Below are positions 62,410 to 64,000 of a DNA stretch of 64,000 nucleotides, one piece after another. Position 1 is the stretch's first letter. Every line of letters begins with the position of its first letter. The notes beneath the pieces are model-generated. The model ran no database searches, was not told the DNA's origin, and saw only the letters and a program-made list of their open reading frames with translations. A program made the translations under genes and the position numbers. The DNA comes from Macrothele yani (taxonomy: Eukaryota; Arthropoda; Arachnida; Araneae; Macrothelidae): assembly GCA_039090855.1 (NCBI GenBank), contig CM076997.1, positions 165,880,709 to 165,944,708 of the forward strand, read 5' to 3'.

Positions 62410-64000
62410 CACGGTCGAGTCACATTATTGTGACCACCAGCTAATATCCAGAAATATTGCCGTGTGCATCGCAGGCAGCAGTTAGACGTGCTGGAAGTGA
62501 CTCAATAAGGCAATGTTCTTTACAGCCCTCGCGGGCTGCTACTGCGACGGAACTCATGCAACATTCAATGGCGGATGTGCTCCTTGTCCACTTCCATGTT
62601 GGCTGGTACTTACACTCTTCGCCTTCTGTTGGGTAACTTCCCCTGACTGAAATAACCTACCTGCTAATGCCATGCCGGTGTGCTGCGCCAGTGTTCAATG
62701 TTTGCCGTGGCCCGAAATTCGACTTCGGATACTTCGCCATCGGACACTGCTTTCTTTCCAACCCAATACAAGAGAAAGTCAAATCTCGCTTGAGTTTGGA
62801 AGATACACTATCTACCAACAAGTAATTGGACACCCCTGCAATCGACGATATCTGCGGTCCTGATATACGTCACGGCCGCCACCGTTAAATATCGTGTGGG
62901 AAACAACAACGCAACCAGTCCCATGCAAGATGCCACGCAGTTCGGAGCTCTCTGATTTCGAGAAAGGTGTAATCGTCGGGTATCACAGAAATGGCCGATC
63001 CATACGTGACATATCCAGCGAGTTGAAGTACCCAAAATCGACAGTGGCCTATGTGATTGGCAACTGGAAGATGAGAGGTGACTGCCGGAATGTGCCCCTA
63101 CCCAGCAGACCCACAAAACTGTGAGTTAGAGACCGACGGGTACTAGCCAGGGAAATTCGGAAGAACCGCACCAAATCGATGGGCCACATCCGCGAGGAGT
63201 TTCAACGGGCATCCGGGAATGTTCTTTCGATTAATACCATCAGTAAGTAAGCCCATCTGCTCGGTTATTATGGACGTGCTGCCGCCCACAAGCCTTTGAT
63301 CACCAAGTCCAATAGCGCTGTTCGGCTAACGTGGTGCAAAGAACGTCGACAGTGGACCGTTGAACAGTGGAAACAGGTTATCTAGAGCGACGAATCAAGG
63401 TTCACCCTCAACCGTTCGGATGGCAGGATCTGAGTTTGGCGTCTGCCTGGGGAACACCTCTTGTCGGAATGTATTGTGCCAACTGTGAAGTTTGGCGGCG
63501 GTGGAATTATGCTATGGGGGTGTTTCTTCTGGTAAGACACGGGACCCTTGGTCGCAATTCCTGGTAGACTCAACGGCGAGACCTACTGCACCATTTTGGA
63601 TGGCCATGCGCTTCCTACGTTGTGGCAGTTTTACGGGGTGGACCCATGTTACTTTCAGGATGAAAATGCCGCCTGTCATGTTGCGAGGTCCACCATGGCT
63701 TGGTATGGTGACAATGGGGTTAATCGAATGGACTGGCCTACGCAGAGCCCGCACCTTAACCCTATCAAGCACTTCTGGGACGAGTTGGAGCGTCGACTTA
63801 AGGAGTGTCCCCATCGTCCGAAATCGGTGATGGACCTGACCTGTCTACTCCAAGCCGAGTGGAAGAAAATACTGCTAGCCATCGTACAACGCCAGGTTGA
63901 GAGTATGCACCTTACGGTCGCAGCTGTAATCGCCGCTCGTGGAGGCTCCACCAACTATTTGAGGTGAATAAACTTTGTTTTCCTTTGCTATTACAGGTAT
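62410..64000 (+). mobile_element. Tc1-like transposon, right end beyond the window
   Basis: The left terminus CACGGTCGAGTCACATTATT continues GTGACCACC after a TA at 62,408-62,409, a Tc1-type inverted repeat. No matching right terminus is seen before position 64,000, so the element is probably cut by the window edge shortly after the transposase stop. Confidence 0.8.
62930..63967 (+). pseudogene. Tc1-like transposase (stops, altered catalytic residues)
   Basis: It starts MPRSSELSDFEKGVIVGYHR at 62,930 with a helix-turn-helix (SIRDISSELKYPKSTVAYVI). A stop follows KL at 63,121, then REIRKNRTKSMGHIREEF, YYGRAAAHKPLITKSN, and SDESRFTLNRSDGR (first Asp, preceded by an in-frame TAG). [14 protein letters not shown] follows, then an open final block. 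There YFQDENAACHVARS has Glu where the family has Asp (FQHDNAACH), and SPHLNPIKHFWDELERR has His and Lys where the family has SPDLNPIEH, so two catalytic residues are lost. The C-terminus VESMHLTVAAVIAARGG is complete. At least four stops. Otherwise well aligned, so moderately young. Confidence 0.88.

Overview
The window looks like a gene-poor, repeat-dense stretch of an animal nuclear genome, most likely an arthropod. No bacterial-style gene clusters, rRNA genes, credible functional tRNA genes or intact host genes were recognised. Nearly everything that can be named is mobile or repetitive DNA. It comprises non-LTR retrotransposons (an L1/Tx1-group element and RTE-clade elements), many decayed IS630-Tc1-mariner transposons (some with the DUF4817-type N-terminus common in insects), tRNA-derived SINEs, MITE-like foldbacks, a roughly 130-bp satellite and several minisatellites. 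The arthropod call rests on the transposase types and on a pseudogene resembling a multicopy arthropod hypothetical protein. It is an inference.

Layout. 1-310: the start of a mariner-like element running off the left edge. 2.3-14.3 kb: a satellite domain of about 130-bp GC-hairpin monomers, direct strand to 12.96 kb and inverted from 13.65 kb. Two different non-LTR elements sit inside it: a 5'-truncated one (2.5-3.7 kb) and a near-complete 6.4-kb one (4,927-11,356, minus strand). The large one has ORF1 (RRM-like and CCHC), an APE endonuclease, a reverse transcriptase and a C-terminal zinc knuckle. It is bordered on both sides by a directly repeated block of about 0.65-0.69 kb made of five satellite monomers, which behaves like an extraordinarily long target-site duplication. 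14.4-15.6 kb: minisatellites and a MITE. 16-28.5 kb: SINEs of two families, a 1.47-kb mariner-like element with clear TIRs, a Tc1-like relic interrupted by a minisatellite, and a 1.39-kb Tc1-like element with a duplicated 5' region. 30-42 kb: more mariner and Tc1 relics, foldback MITEs and the hypothetical-protein pseudogene. 42.6-51 kb: a tandem duplication carrying a 115-bp RTE insertion in one copy only, a dispersed repeat of unknown type, and an RTE element with a 669-codon open frame. 52-58.6 kb: a MITE, a tandem duplication split by a mariner (again with a preserved empty site), a second mariner fragment, a 1.4-kb foldback with 39-bp terminal tandem repeats, and a pogo-like MITE. 60-64 kb: a SINE, then a Tc1-like element cut by the right edge.

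None of these genes work together as a pathway. The large retrotransposon is the only element close to coding-complete, with one apparent frameshift in each ORF. The RTE frame is open but 5'-truncated. The observations most worth following are the giant flanking direct repeat of the large LINE, the shared satellite habitat of two LINE lineages, the large foldback element, and the two natural empty-site/filled-site pairs.
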